Below, piece by piece: positions 51,374 through 59,746 of a DNA stretch of 64,000 nt. How positions within the stretch are numbered: the first letter of the stretch is position 1; each line of letters starts with the position of its first letter. Both the position numbers and the translations under genes were made by a program. The notes below the pieces were generated by a model. That model was not told the DNA's origin, searched no databases, and was given only the letters and a program-made list of their open reading frames with translations. The stretch comes from WRKB01 sp031551145 (GTDB taxonomy: Bacteria; Desulfobacterota; Desulfovibrionia; Desulfovibrionales; Desulfovibrionaceae), in assembly GCA_031551145.1 (NCBI GenBank), contig JAVBNZ010000002.1, forward strand, positions 49,564 through 113,563, read 5' to 3'.

Positions 51374-52147
51374 TCACCACCACTTGATGGTGTTGGTCAC
51401 GTGGTTGCGCAGGCGCACAAATTCCGGGTCGGCAAAGTTGCGCGGCCGGGGCAGATCCACGAGAATTTCCTCTTTGATCTTTGTGGGCTTTTGGTCAAGC
51501 ACAAGAATGCGCTCGGCAAGATACACCGCTTCTTCCGTGTTGTGGGTGATGAAGAGCACGGTACAGCCTATTTCCTGCCAGATGCGGATGAGTTCGTCCT
51601 CCAGGTAGAAGCGCAGCTTGATGTCGAGCTGGCCGTAAGGCTCGTCCATAAGCAGAATATCCGGGTTCAGGGCGAAGTTGCGCGCGATGACCACGCGCTG
51701 CTCCATGCTGGCCGAAAGCTGTTTGGGCAGATAGTTGCGGAACTTGCGCAGGCCCACAAGGTCGAGCATCAGCTCCACCCGGCGCTCGCGTTCTTCCACA
51801 GGCACCCGTTTGATGTCCAGGCCGAAGCGAATGTTGTCCTCCACCGACAGCCAGGGAATGGCCGAAACTTCCTGAAACACGAAGGCCATATCGTGGCGGC
51901 GCGGATTGGCCGGCGCGCCGTCCACCTTGATGGTGCCCACCGTGGGCGGGTAAAAACAGGAAAGACAGTTGAGGAAGGTCGTTTTGCCGCAGCCTGTGGG
52001 GCCGACTATGCACAGAAATTCGCCCTTGTAGATCTCAAAGCTTATATCGTTCAGCACCAGAAGATCGTCGAAGCGCTTGGTGAGATTGTCCACGCGGACT
52101 TTCACTTCTTTGCCGTTTCTGTATGCGCTCAAGGCATCGGTCGTCAT
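51374..52147 (-). CDS. ABC transporter ATPase with degenerate signature
   Basis: A 257-residue nitrate/sulfonate/taurine-class ABC ATPase. Walker A GPTGCGKT, Q-loop FVFQEVSAIPW, Walker B ILLMDEPYGQLD and the H-loop FITHN are intact. The signature motif reads LSASMEQR rather than LSGGMxQR. ATG 52147 (MTTDALSAY) is chosen; a TTG at 52165 is in frame. It is the second ATPase of this system, downstream of a canonical one, so the pair is probably an asymmetric heterodimer. Confidence 0.88.
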   Translation of the reverse strand: MTTDALSAYRNGKEVKVRVDNLTKRFDDLLVLNDISFEIYKGEFLCIVGPTGCGKTTFLNCLSCFYPPTVGTIKVDGAPANPRRHDMAFVFQEVSAIPWLSVEDNIRFGLDIKRVPVEERERRVELMLDLVGLRKFRNYLPKQLSASMEQRVVIARNFALNPDILLMDEPYGQLDIKLRFYLEDELIRIWQEIGCTVLFITHNTEEAVYLAERILVLDQKPTKIKEEILVDLPRPRNFADPEFVRLRNHVTNTIKWW

Positions 52148-52181
52148 GCGCCGGTCCCCTTTCAATCTTTATATGTGAAGG

Positions 52182-52946
52182 TCAGCTGTCCAGCACCAAC
52201 TCGGTCTGCTCGGAAATGGCGAGCCGCAGCTCAAGAAAACGTTTGTCGGTGTAGTCGCGGGGCTTGTCCATTTCCACCGGAAATTCCATCTTGATCCGGC
52301 CGGGCAGGCTGGTCATGAGCACGATCCTGTCGCCCAGATAGATGGCTTCTTCCACGTTGTTGGTGATGAAGACGATGGTCTTTTTCTCCTGTTCCGTAAT
52401 GCGCAGGATGTCCTGCTCCATGGCGTAGCGCGTCTGGGCGTCCAGGGCGCTGAAGGGTTCGTCCATGAACAGCACTTCCGGGTCGCTGGCATAGGCGCGG
52501 GCTATGCTCACCCGTTGGCGCATGCCGCCTGAAAGCTGGTGCGGAAAGGAGTTTTCAAAACCCTGCAATCCCACGAGATCGATGTATTTTTGCGCGACCG
52601 CGTTGCGCTCGGCCTTGCTTGTGCCCCGCACCATGAGTCCGAAGGCCACATTGTCGATGACCGTTTTCCAGGGGAAAAGGGCGTATTGCTGAAACACCAC
52701 GCCGCGCGCCGGGCCGGGCTCGGTGATGACTTTGCCGTTCAGGTAAATGCCGCCGGCGTCCGGCCGCTCAATGCCGGAAAGGCAGTTGATGAGCGTGGTT
52801 TTGCCGCACTGGCCCGGGCCGAGAATGACCAGAAATTCGTTGGGCTTCACCCCGAGCGACACGTCGCGCAGCACCTCGATCCAGTCTTCGTTGACGGCAT
52901 AGGCCTTGGAAATACTTCGCGCTTCGATTTTATATTCCGTCTGCAT
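52182..52946 (-). CDS. ABC transporter ATPase (canonical)
   Basis: A 254-residue SsuB/TauB-class ATPase. Walker A GPGQCGKT, Q-loop VVFQQYALFPW, signature LSGGMRQR, Walker B VLFMDEPFSALD and FITNNVEEA with Asn at the usual H-loop position. The H-loop histidine is therefore replaced here but present in its partner, while the partner's signature is degenerate. The two genes are 34 bases apart and likely assemble with the two permeases encoded upstream. Confidence 0.88.
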   Translation of the reverse strand: MQTEYKIEARSISKAYAVNEDWIEVLRDVSLGVKPNEFLVILGPGQCGKTTLINCLSGIERPDAGGIYLNGKVITEPGPARGVVFQQYALFPWKTVIDNVAFGLMVRGTSKAERNAVAQKYIDLVGLQGFENSFPHQLSGGMRQRVSIARAYASDPEVLFMDEPFSALDAQTRYAMEQDILRITEQEKKTIVFITNNVEEAIYLGDRIVLMTSLPGRIKMEFPVEMDKPRDYTDKRFLELRLAISEQTELVLDS

Positions 52947-52962
52947 ACAGAGGCCTCCGCCG

Positions 52963-53748
52963 TCACTGGTTCAGGTCGCGCCGCCAGGGGCACAGCGCGC
53001 GTTCGAGAAAGCGCAGGGACACCGCCAGGAAGAAACCGATGATCCCGATGGTGGCCATGCCCACGATGATCATGGGCACGTCGCCGAGATCCCCTCCCTG
53101 GATGATGATAAAGCCCACGCCTTCGCGCGCGCCCACAAGTTCGGCGGCCACAACGCACATCCAGGCCATGCTCATGGCGTTCTGCACGCCGGCGAACACC
53201 GAGGGCAGACTTGCCGGAATGGCCACGTTGAACAACTGCTGGTTGCGCGTGGCGCCGAAGGTGCGCGCGGCGTCGATGAGCAGCCTGTCGGTATAGCGCA
53301 TGCCCGTGTAGGTATTGAGCACAAAGACCACGAAGGCGCCGACGAAGCAGATGAAGATCTTCGGCCCTTCTGCAATGCCCAGCCAGAGGATGGCCAGAGG
53401 AATCCAGGCCAGCGGCGGAATGGGGCGTAACAGTTCGAAAATGGGGCTGACGATTTTGCGTATGGTGGGGTTCCAGCCCATGGCTATGCCCAGGGGAATG
53501 CCGAGTCCGCCGGCCAGCAGATAGGCCGCGATCACCCGGCGCAGGGAATAGCCGATATGCGCGAGCATGGAGTGTTCGCCGATGGGCTCGCTGTACATGA
53601 CGAACGCTTTCTTGAGCACCGCTATGGGCCCGGGCAGAAAATCCGCGCCCATGCGCATGGCCGCCAACTGCCAGATAACGAGCAGGATGGCGAAGGAGGC
53701 TATCGTGCCTATCCTTTCCAGGTTTTTTCCGAGAGTATCCTGCATCAC
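52963..53748 (-). CDS. ABC transporter permease (TauC/SsuC class), copy 1
   Basis: A 261-residue permease with about six membrane helices. The cytoplasmic EAA-like coupling loop is visible in DAARTFGATRNQQLFNVAIPASLPSVFAG, and PIPPLAWIPLAILWLGIAEGPKIFI is typical of nitrate/sulfonate/bicarbonate importers. Its ATG overlaps the stop of the other permease (ATGA). Confidence 0.88.
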   Translation of the reverse strand: MMQDTLGKNLERIGTIASFAILLVIWQLAAMRMGADFLPGPIAVLKKAFVMYSEPIGEHSMLAHIGYSLRRVIAAYLLAGGLGIPLGIAMGWNPTIRKIVSPIFELLRPIPPLAWIPLAILWLGIAEGPKIFICFVGAFVVFVLNTYTGMRYTDRLLIDAARTFGATRNQQLFNVAIPASLPSVFAGVQNAMSMAWMCVVAAELVGAREGVGFIIIQGGDLGDVPMIIVGMATIGIIGFFLAVSLRFLERALCPWRRDLNQ

Positions 53749-54563
53749 AGGCTCCTTGAGGACGCGAAGCGGCTTTCAATGTAGGAAAGCAGCGCCGACA
53801 TGAAGGCTCCGGACAGGCCGATGGCGATCATGCCCACGATGATGATGTCCGGCCGGGCGATACGCCTGCCCATCTGGATGAGGAAGCCCAGGCCTTCGCT
53901 CGCCGCCAGCAGTTCTGCGGCCACCAGGGTGGTCCAGGCGGCGTTGAGCGAGAGTTTGAGTCCGGTGAAAACCATGGGGATGGCCGAGGGCACGCCGATT
54001 TTGCGGAAGGTTTCCCAGTTGCTGGCGCCGTAGATGTCCGCCACCCTGATCAGCACGGGGTTGGTCAGCGTGATGCCGATATAGGCGTTGATCACGCAGG
54101 GCACAAAGGCCGAGAGCCAGATGATGAACACTTTGGCGGTATAGCCTATGCCCATCCAGAGAATGGCGAGGGAGATCCAGGCAATGGGCGGAATGGGGCG
54201 CATGGCGTCGAAAATGGGGCGTACCAGGACGCGCACGGGTTTGTACCAGCCCATGAACAGACCCAGCGGAACGCCGACTCCGGCGGCCACGCCGAAAGCC
54301 CCGAGGGCCAGGCCAAGGCTGGTCATGGTATGCACCTGCAGGGTGGCGCCGTCGGGAGACGTATCCCAAAATTTTTCAATAAAAACAACGAATACTTCGG
54401 AAGGGGGAACGAGCTGGTACGGGCCGACTATATCAAGGCGGCACAGGGCTTCCCAGAACAGCAAAAAGCCTACGAGGCTTACTACGGAAATCCAGTATTC
54501 GTGCAGCCAGCCTTTGAGTTTGGGAGGCGGGGCCGGCCGGGAGGCAGGCGTGGGGTCGGTCAT
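53745..54563 (-). CDS. ABC transporter permease (TauC/SsuC class), copy 2
   Basis: A 272-residue permease paralogous to copy 1, with PIPPIAWISLAILWMGIGYTAKVFI and the coupling loop VADIYGASNWETFRKIGVPSAIPMVFTG. The N-terminus is Pro-rich and cytoplasmic before the first helix. Two different permeases plus two different ATPases imply a fully heteromeric transporter. A 15-bp hairpin separates it from the binding-protein gene. Confidence 0.88.
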   Translation of the reverse strand: MTDPTPASRPAPPPKLKGWLHEYWISVVSLVGFLLFWEALCRLDIVGPYQLVPPSEVFVVFIEKFWDTSPDGATLQVHTMTSLGLALGAFGVAAGVGVPLGLFMGWYKPVRVLVRPIFDAMRPIPPIAWISLAILWMGIGYTAKVFIIWLSAFVPCVINAYIGITLTNPVLIRVADIYGASNWETFRKIGVPSAIPMVFTGLKLSLNAAWTTLVAAELLAASEGLGFLIQMGRRIARPDIIIVGMIAIGLSGAFMSALLSYIESRFASSRSL

Positions 54564-54600
54564 GGCAATCTCGGCGGTAAAAGGGTTGGGCGCATGCGCG

Positions 54601-54633
54601 CCTCCGGAAGGCGGCCGAGCCGCCTTCCGGAGG
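54601..54633. repeat. Perfect 15-bp intercistronic hairpin after the binding-protein gene
   Basis: Stem 54601-54615 with 54619-54633 and a 3-base loop, 12 bases past the minus-strand binding-protein stop. Such hairpins commonly let the binding-protein message accumulate above that of the membrane components. Confidence 0.65.
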
Positions 54634-54645
54634 CCGTGCGCGGTA

Positions 54646-55701
54646 TTATTTTTTGTTCAGGGCCTGAACCCGTTCCATAACGGAGGGGTCGATGCCGAAG
54701 TTTCTGCTCTTCAGAGTTTCCAGGTCTCTTTGCTTCAGGGTGCCCTGTGCCACAAAGAAGCCTATGAAGTTTTCAGCCCACTTCGCGGCCGCGGCGGGGT
54801 CCTTCATCAGTTTGATCTGTTCGGCCACGGGGAAAAGGGGCCTGAGTTCGAATTCATACTTCAGCAGTTCCTTGGGGAGCTTCAAACCGCAGTAGTCGCT
54901 GAAATATTTGTCCAGCCACGCTTCGGAGCCCTTGGGGTCGGCGCGCATCTTGTCAATGTCCGCCATGTACAGCTTCAGCCATTTGGCCGCGAGCTCGGGT
55001 TGTTCCTTGACGTAGTCGCCGCGCGCGATGATGAAGCCGGGAATCATGGCCTTGGCCGCCCGGCCGGAAGACACCTTCACCCAGCCTTTGGCCTGGGCCA
55101 TGTAGCTGAAGGGCGCCCAGAGCACGGCGATGTCGCCCTGTCCCGCGCCGAAGGCCGTGATGGCCTGGGCCTGTTCAATGTTGGTGACCTGCACATCCTT
55201 GTCCGTGAGGCCCAGGGCCTTCAGGGTGGCGGAGAGGGCGTAATGGCCGGTGGAGATGGTGGTCACCAGAATTTTTTTGCCTTTCCAGTCTTCAGGTTTG
55301 CCGTAGATGTCCGGATAGGCGGGCACGGCGCCCTTGGTCTTCAGCAGGGGAGAATCCGGACGCACCCAGATATCGTTGGTCTCGGATTCGTCGTTGGAAA
55401 TGCCGATGACCTTGGCGTTGTAGCGCAGCACGGCCATAAGCGCCGGGGCCATGCCCATGGCGCCCACGTCCCATTTGCCGGCGGCCAGGGCTTCGTTCTG
55501 AGGAGCGCCCGAAGGATAGAGTTGCAGGTCGAACTGGAGGCCGGCCGCTTTATCGCGGCCTTCCTGAACATCCCACCAGGGAGGCAGGCCGTGCAGGCAG
55601 GGCTGAATGGACACACGAATGCCCTGAGCGGCGAGCGCGGGGCCGGTGATGAACATAACCGCAAATACCGCTGCAAGCATGATTCGATACCATTTCTTCA
55701 T
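54646..55701 (-). CDS. ABC substrate-binding protein, NMT1/TauA class
   Basis: A 351-residue periplasmic protein. The signal peptide (MKKWYRIMLAAVFAVMFITG, cleavage after ALA) is followed by a two-lobe binding protein with VSIQPCLHGLPPWWDVQEG, AAGKWDVGAMGMAP and FGAGQGDIAVLWAPFSY, as in nitrate, taurine and aliphatic-sulfonate binding proteins. Context with sulfo-lyase genes suggests a small sulfonate ligand such as sulfolactate. The ligand is not readable from sequence. Confidence 0.87.
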   Translation of the reverse strand: MKKWYRIMLAAVFAVMFITGPALAAQGIRVSIQPCLHGLPPWWDVQEGRDKAAGLQFDLQLYPSGAPQNEALAAGKWDVGAMGMAPALMAVLRYNAKVIGISNDESETNDIWVRPDSPLLKTKGAVPAYPDIYGKPEDWKGKKILVTTISTGHYALSATLKALGLTDKDVQVTNIEQAQAITAFGAGQGDIAVLWAPFSYMAQAKGWVKVSSGRAAKAMIPGFIIARGDYVKEQPELAAKWLKLYMADIDKMRADPKGSEAWLDKYFSDYCGLKLPKELLKYEFELRPLFPVAEQIKLMKDPAAAAKWAENFIGFFVAQGTLKQRDLETLKSRNFGIDPSVMERVQALNKK

Positions 55702-55799
55702 GCTGATCTCCTTTGTTGGCGCATGATGGTTCGCAAAATATAAGCCCGTTTACCGATGTGTTCGACTATGCCGCGCCGGTATATGGGATGGGCGCCTCC

Positions 55800-56660
55800 T
55801 TATTTACCGATGATCTTGTACACGGCGTTGCAGTCCTCTTTACCATAACCTGCAGCGGAGCCTTTTGCATAGTAGTCGAGCGCAGCTTCCATGGCGCGCA
55901 GGTCAAGACCCCAGGCCCGCGCCATTTCCATGCCCAGGCGCACGTCCTTCAGAGCCAGATCAAGGCCGAAGCGGGCCTTGTAATCATCGGCGGCGATCCA
56001 GGGGCCGCGCACGTCCATCTGAAAGCTGCGCGCGCCGGTGTCGGTAAGCAGTTCCAGCAGCAGCTTGCGGTCGAGCCCGGCTTTTTCGCCCGCGCGGATG
56101 CCTTCGGCCAGCACGACGAGGTTGGTCATGCCCACCATGTTCGAAATGAGCTTGACCGCGCAGGAGGCCGCAATGCCGCCGACATAGTTGGGCAGACCGA
56201 TGATCTTGAAAATGTCCGCCAGCTTGTCCACAACAGCCTTGTCTCCGCCGATGAACATGGGTTCTTCGGCTTTTTCCGCGTGGGCCGGGGTTTTGCCGAG
56301 GGTGCACTGGATGTAGTCTATGCCCTTGCCCTTGGCTTCGGCGGCCAGGGCCTCGGCCGTGCCGGGGTCGATGGTGGAAAGTTCGACGTGGACCGCGCCG
56401 GCTTTCAGCTTGGCGTACACGCCGTTCGGACCGCTCACGGTGCCCTGCACATGCTGCGGCAGAGGCAGGCTGGTGAAAACAAGGTCGCAGCCGGCGAAGG
56501 CATCGAGGCCGGCGGCGGCCTTGCCGCTTGTGCCGGCCGCAAGCGTGCGCTCAACGGCCTCTTTGCTCAGGTCGTAGACGAGGACGTTTTTTCCGGCACG
56601 GATGAGGTTGCGCGCCAGGGGGCCGCCCATGAGCCCCACTCCGATGAATCCGATTTGCAT
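55800..56660 (-). CDS. 3-hydroxyisobutyrate dehydrogenase-family oxidoreductase, YihU-like loop
   Basis: A 286-residue beta-hydroxyacid dehydrogenase. The dinucleotide site is IGFIGVGLMGGPLARNL and the catalytic lysine is Lys170 (AVKLISNMVG, with Asn174). Most relatives carry SGG in the substrate loop; here it is TLGKTPAHA (Gly122-Lys123-Thr124). That aligns with the GRT loop of the sulfolactaldehyde reductase YihU, whose Arg123 contacts the sulfonate. ATG 56660 has GGAG upstream. Position between the racemase and transporter genes supports a sulfolactaldehyde/dihydroxypropanesulfonate redox role; tartronate-semialdehyde reductase is the conventional alternative. Confidence 0.85.
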   Translation of the reverse strand: MQIGFIGVGLMGGPLARNLIRAGKNVLVYDLSKEAVERTLAAGTSGKAAAGLDAFAGCDLVFTSLPLPQHVQGTVSGPNGVYAKLKAGAVHVELSTIDPGTAEALAAEAKGKGIDYIQCTLGKTPAHAEKAEEPMFIGGDKAVVDKLADIFKIIGLPNYVGGIAASCAVKLISNMVGMTNLVVLAEGIRAGEKAGLDRKLLLELLTDTGARSFQMDVRGPWIAADDYKARFGLDLALKDVRLGMEMARAWGLDLRAMEAALDYYAKGSAAGYGKEDCNAVYKIIGK

Positions 56661-56688
56661 ATTATTGCTCCGTAGGTGTGTCCCCTCG

Positions 56689-57951
56689 TCAGGAGGCGAG
56701 AGGATTGTGGACAAAAAAGGAAGAATTCGCGTTTTTCAGCACCGCGATGCGCGGGGCAACGCATTCCCGCAGCCAGGCGTCGACGGTGGGTTGGAGTTCC
56801 CCGCGCCTGAGCAGGCAGGAAGCCAGGGTGGCCTCGTCAAGCGCGCTGTGCACAACCACCTTGAAACGTGTGGTTATGCGGGCGAAAAGATAGGCCTTGT
56901 GCGCGCCCATGGCGAAAGGCCCGGCCTCAAAAGCCGCTTTCAGGGCGCGATCATCGGAAAAACTTTTCGCGTAGTTGTGGTATGCCTCGTCACCGATGCC
57001 TTGCCCGCATTCGGCAAGCAGCAGGATGCGCCCGCCCTCGGCCGCGCATTGGGCGGCGGACGTGAGGCCTTTTTGCGCCTGATAAAGGCAGATATCCTTG
57101 GGATCGCCGCCGCAGGAGGCAATGACGATGTCGTACGGCGCCTCAAAGCGCAGACCGTAGAGATCCGCCGTGATGCGCGCGGTCTCGCGCAGGGTGAGCC
57201 CGGGCAAACCCGCCGTAAGGGCCACGGGTTTTTTGGCCGCGTCAAGCGCGACGTTGACGGCCAGATCGATGCCCACGCGTTCACCGGCTTCGTTGAGGTC
57301 GAGGCGCACGGGGTTGTTTTCCACGTTGCCCGCCACGGCCGCGGGATCCTGCATCAGGCCGTGATTGGCCCGGATCATGGCCGCCGAAGCGCAGCCTATG
57401 ACCGCGCCCTTGGAGCCGCCGGTGAAGCCGACAAACTGATGGGCGTCCACCATGCCCATGACGATCTTGAAGTGCGCGTCCCCGAAGTCCTTGTTGATTT
57501 CCACGGGCGTACCCCGGCTCGTTGTGCCGAAGGAACTGAGGGGAGAACTGTGCGCATCGTGCGCGACCACCCGGCAGCCGCGCGGAAGCACGGGCAGGAT
57601 GCGGGCGAGTTGGGCCGCGTCCGGCTGGGGATGGAGTCCGCCGCCGACGACGATGGCCAGATTTTTCGGCTTCAGCGAGGGCCAGGCTGTGAATATTCTG
57701 TCCAGCAACGGCGGCAGAAGGCTTTTTATGGGAAAGGGACGGGTTTCGTCAGGCAGGGCTATGGCCGCGGAAGCCGGAGCGGGGCGCGCTTCAAGGGCCA
57801 GACAGCCCAAGGGGGCGTCCAGAGCGGCGTGCAGTGCGGCAACGGGATCGGGCAGAGGGGGGACGGCCTTGGGCTCAAAAATGTCGACAAAAAAACCGGC
57901 AGGGATTTCAAGGGAGAGGGTGTTTTTTCCGTAACGAAGCTCCGTGCGCAT
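56689..57951 (-). CDS. LarA-family nickel-pincer hydroxyacid racemase
   Basis: A 420-residue LarA homologue. Expected features are present: a histidine-rich GGGLHPQPDAAQL, catalytic-type histidines in AHDAHSS and MVDAHQFVGFTGGSKGAVIG (the latter with the lysine equivalent to the cofactor-attached Lys184), and SSFGTTSRGTPVEIN. LarA-family enzymes racemise lactate, malate and other 2-hydroxyacids using a nickel-pincer nucleotide made by LarB, LarC and LarE, which are not in this window. Right after suyB, it could interconvert sulfolactate enantiomers. RBS AGGAGG. Strong family call; substrate inferred. Confidence 0.85.
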   Translation of the reverse strand: MRTELRYGKNTLSLEIPAGFFVDIFEPKAVPPLPDPVAALHAALDAPLGCLALEARPAPASAAIALPDETRPFPIKSLLPPLLDRIFTAWPSLKPKNLAIVVGGGLHPQPDAAQLARILPVLPRGCRVVAHDAHSSPLSSFGTTSRGTPVEINKDFGDAHFKIVMGMVDAHQFVGFTGGSKGAVIGCASAAMIRANHGLMQDPAAVAGNVENNPVRLDLNEAGERVGIDLAVNVALDAAKKPVALTAGLPGLTLRETARITADLYGLRFEAPYDIVIASCGGDPKDICLYQAQKGLTSAAQCAAEGGRILLLAECGQGIGDEAYHNYAKSFSDDRALKAAFEAGPFAMGAHKAYLFARITTRFKVVVHSALDEATLASCLLRRGELQPTVDAWLRECVAPRIAVLKNANSSFFVHNPLAS

Positions 57952-57978
57952 TGCACCTCCTCGCAGGCTTCGGGCAAG

Positions 57979-58012
57979 CTCTCCCTCCCGCGCCGGAGCG
58001 CGGGAGGGAGAG
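57979..58012. repeat. Perfect 15-bp hairpin between suyB and the racemase gene
   Basis: Arms 57979-57993 and 57998-58012 with a CGGA loop, starting 7 bases after the suyB stop. There is no U-tract on the minus strand. Probably an mRNA 3'-end stabiliser that would favour suyAB expression. Confidence 0.65.
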
Positions 58013-58018
58013 AACGCG

Positions 58019-59179
58019 CTATGCGCTTTCGTAGAGTCTGGTCATGACGAATTCCTTGTGCCCGAGCGTTTCGGCGGCGGTAAGGCGACCGTTGCAGGTG
58101 CGGATCATCATGTCAAGCAGTTTGTCGCCGGCACCGTCCAGGTTCAGTTCACGCTGGAGTATGCCGGAAACGTCCACGTCGATGTGTTCGCTCATGGTGC
58201 GCACCGTGCGCGGGTTCGCGGAGAGCTTGATCACAGGCAGGATCGGGTTGCCGATGACGTTGCCCTGGCCCGTGGGGAAGAAATGCGCCACGAAGCCGGC
58301 AGCGGCCGCCAGCGTCACCATTTCGGCCGCGGCGGAAGAGGAATCCATGAACCACAGGCCGGGGCCGGTGGGGGCTTCGGCTTTCTCCAGGCAACCGACA
58401 ACCGGAGCCTTGCGGCCGATCTTCTGGATGTTGCCCAGGGCTTTTTCCTCGATGGTGGTCAGGCCGCCTTCGATGTTGCCCTTGGTGGGCTGGGAGTCGC
58501 AAAGGTCGTCCACCTTGTGGTCGTCCACCACTTTGGCGTAGCGGTCGAAGTAGAACATGAACTTCTTGCGCACTTCCTCATTGATGCAACGCGCGGCCAC
58601 CAGGTGTTCGCCGCCGGTGATTTCCGTGGTTTCACCGAACAGGGTGGTGGCGCCTTTTTCCCACAGCTTGTCGAAAGCGTTGCCCACCGTGGGGTTGGAG
58701 GCTAGGCCGGACGTGGTGTCGGACTCGCCGCATTTGCAGGAAACCCACAGATCTTTCACGTCGCATTCCACGCGCTGATAATCCGTGACCATCTGCATGA
58801 AGTCCTTGGCGCAGCGGGAAGCGGCGCAAATGGTCGCGAAGTCGCCGTTCTGTTCAATGGCGAAACCCTTGACCGGCTTGCCGGTCTTGGCGATGCCGTC
58901 CACAATGCGCTTCGTCCACACCGGCTCGATGCCGATAACCACCACGGCGGCCACGTTGGGGTTGCAGCCCGCGCCTATCAGGGTGCGGAAATGCAGCTCG
59001 AGGTCTTCGCCGAACTGCAGGCGGCCGTAATGGTGGGGCAGGGCGAGGGTGCCCTTGACGTTGTTTTCCACAGCCAGGGAGGCGGCGTTGGAAAGGTCGT
59101 CCAGCGGCAGAATCACGACATGGTTGCGTATGCCTACGCGACCGTTTTCACGACGGTAGCCGAAGAATTTGGTCTGCAT
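58019..59179 (-). CDS. suyB: (R)-sulfolactate sulfo-lyase large subunit
   Basis: A 386-residue UxaA-family C-terminal subunit. It begins FFGYRRENGRVGIRNHVVILPLDDLSNAA and carries YGRLQFGEDLELHFRTLIGAG and VVVIGIEPVWT, features I associate with SuyB rather than altronate dehydratase. Cysteines that may bind Fe (VSCKCGESDTTSG) are present. With SuyA it splits 3-sulfolactate to pyruvate and sulfite, which sulfate reducers can respire. It starts four bases after suyA; RBS GAGGTGG. Confidence 0.85.
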   Translation of the reverse strand: MQTKFFGYRRENGRVGIRNHVVILPLDDLSNAASLAVENNVKGTLALPHHYGRLQFGEDLELHFRTLIGAGCNPNVAAVVVIGIEPVWTKRIVDGIAKTGKPVKGFAIEQNGDFATICAASRCAKDFMQMVTDYQRVECDVKDLWVSCKCGESDTTSGLASNPTVGNAFDKLWEKGATTLFGETTEITGGEHLVAARCINEEVRKKFMFYFDRYAKVVDDHKVDDLCDSQPTKGNIEGGLTTIEEKALGNIQKIGRKAPVVGCLEKAEAPTGPGLWFMDSSSAAAEMVTLAAAAGFVAHFFPTGQGNVIGNPILPVIKLSANPRTVRTMSEHIDVDVSGILQRELNLDGAGDKLLDMMIRTCNGRLTAAETLGHKEFVMTRLYESA

Positions 59180-59182
59180 GAT

Positions 59183-59467
59183 CTACCACCTCTTGGTCTT
59201 GACGTTGTGAACGTGCAGGTGCTCGCCCTTTTTAATGGGAGCCACCACCTTGCCGATGTCGGTGTTGTACTTCATGACCGTGTCGCCCACGGCGAAATCC
59301 TTCAGGGCCACCTTGTGGCCGATGGGGATGTCGTTGAGGACTTTGAAGGTCACAGTCTTGTCCTCCTGCATGATCCAGCCGGTGCATTCCTTGCCGGCTT
59401 TGAGGCCCTCGACCACCACAACGCCGACGCCGTCGGCTTCTTCGTGGATAACGAAATCAATGGACAT
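59183..59467 (-). CDS. suyA: (R)-sulfolactate sulfo-lyase small subunit (SAF domain)
   Basis: A 94-residue SAF-domain protein, the UxaA N-terminal-like partner of SuyB, with VVVEGLKAGKECTGWIM, DIPIGHKVALKDFAVGD and the terminal GEHLHVHNVKTKRW containing the conserved HVHN. ATG 59467 follows AGGAGTG. First gene of the minus-strand operon downstream of a sigma54 promoter. Confidence 0.86.
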   Translation of the reverse strand: MSIDFVIHEEADGVGVVVVEGLKAGKECTGWIMQEDKTVTFKVLNDIPIGHKVALKDFAVGDTVMKYNTDIGKVVAPIKKGEHLHVHNVKTKRW

Positions 59468-59516
59468 GATCACTCCTGGATTAATTATTCCGTACAGCGA
59501 TGTTCCCGAACCACAA

Positions 59517-59541
59517 GGCACATGGGCCGGCGGCCCGTGCC
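59517..59541 (-). promoter_or_regulatory. Leader hairpin at the 5' end of the suy mRNA
   Basis: GGCAC-(AT bulge)-GGGCC / GGCCC-GTGCC, ten base pairs with a 3-base loop. It would lie at the extreme 5' end of a transcript begun from the -24/-12 promoter (predicted start near 59544) and could protect it from decay. Confidence 0.45.
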
Positions 59542-59555
59542 GTATGGCAAAAAGA

Positions 59556-59569
59556 GCAAAGAGCGTGCC
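59556..59569 (-). promoter_or_regulatory. Sigma54 (-24/-12) promoter of the suy operon
   Basis: On the minus strand the sequence reads GGCACG-CTCT-TTGC: GG at -24 and GC at -12 with the exact 10-base spacing, near the consensus TGGCACG-N4-TTGC. It is ~90 bases upstream of the suyA ATG and faces away from the adjacent sigma54 activator gene. Confidence 0.8.
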
Positions 59570-59658
59570 GGAGCTTTTATGATATTTATATTGCTGCAAC
59601 ATCAGTGTTTTAGGTAATTTTCCCAAAAATTGCACCGGCAGCGGAGGAAGCTTGATGA

Positions 59659-59689
59659 CCGTATATGGACAAATTGCCCGTATACGGGC
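59659..59689. promoter_or_regulatory. Two palindromic upstream activator sites
   Basis: A near-palindrome CCGTATATGG (59659-59668) and a perfect 14-base palindrome GCCCGTATACGGGC (59676-59689) share the core CCGTATA. Their centres are 19 bases apart, about two helical turns, and 90-120 bases upstream of the -24 box. This is the usual place for enhancer-binding-protein sites. They also lie just before the activator gene, allowing autoregulation. Confidence 0.65.
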
Positions 59690-59746
59690 ATTCTGCCGGC
59701 AGCCGCATGCACGCGGCGCACGGAACCGTAAAACAGGGAAAAACAC

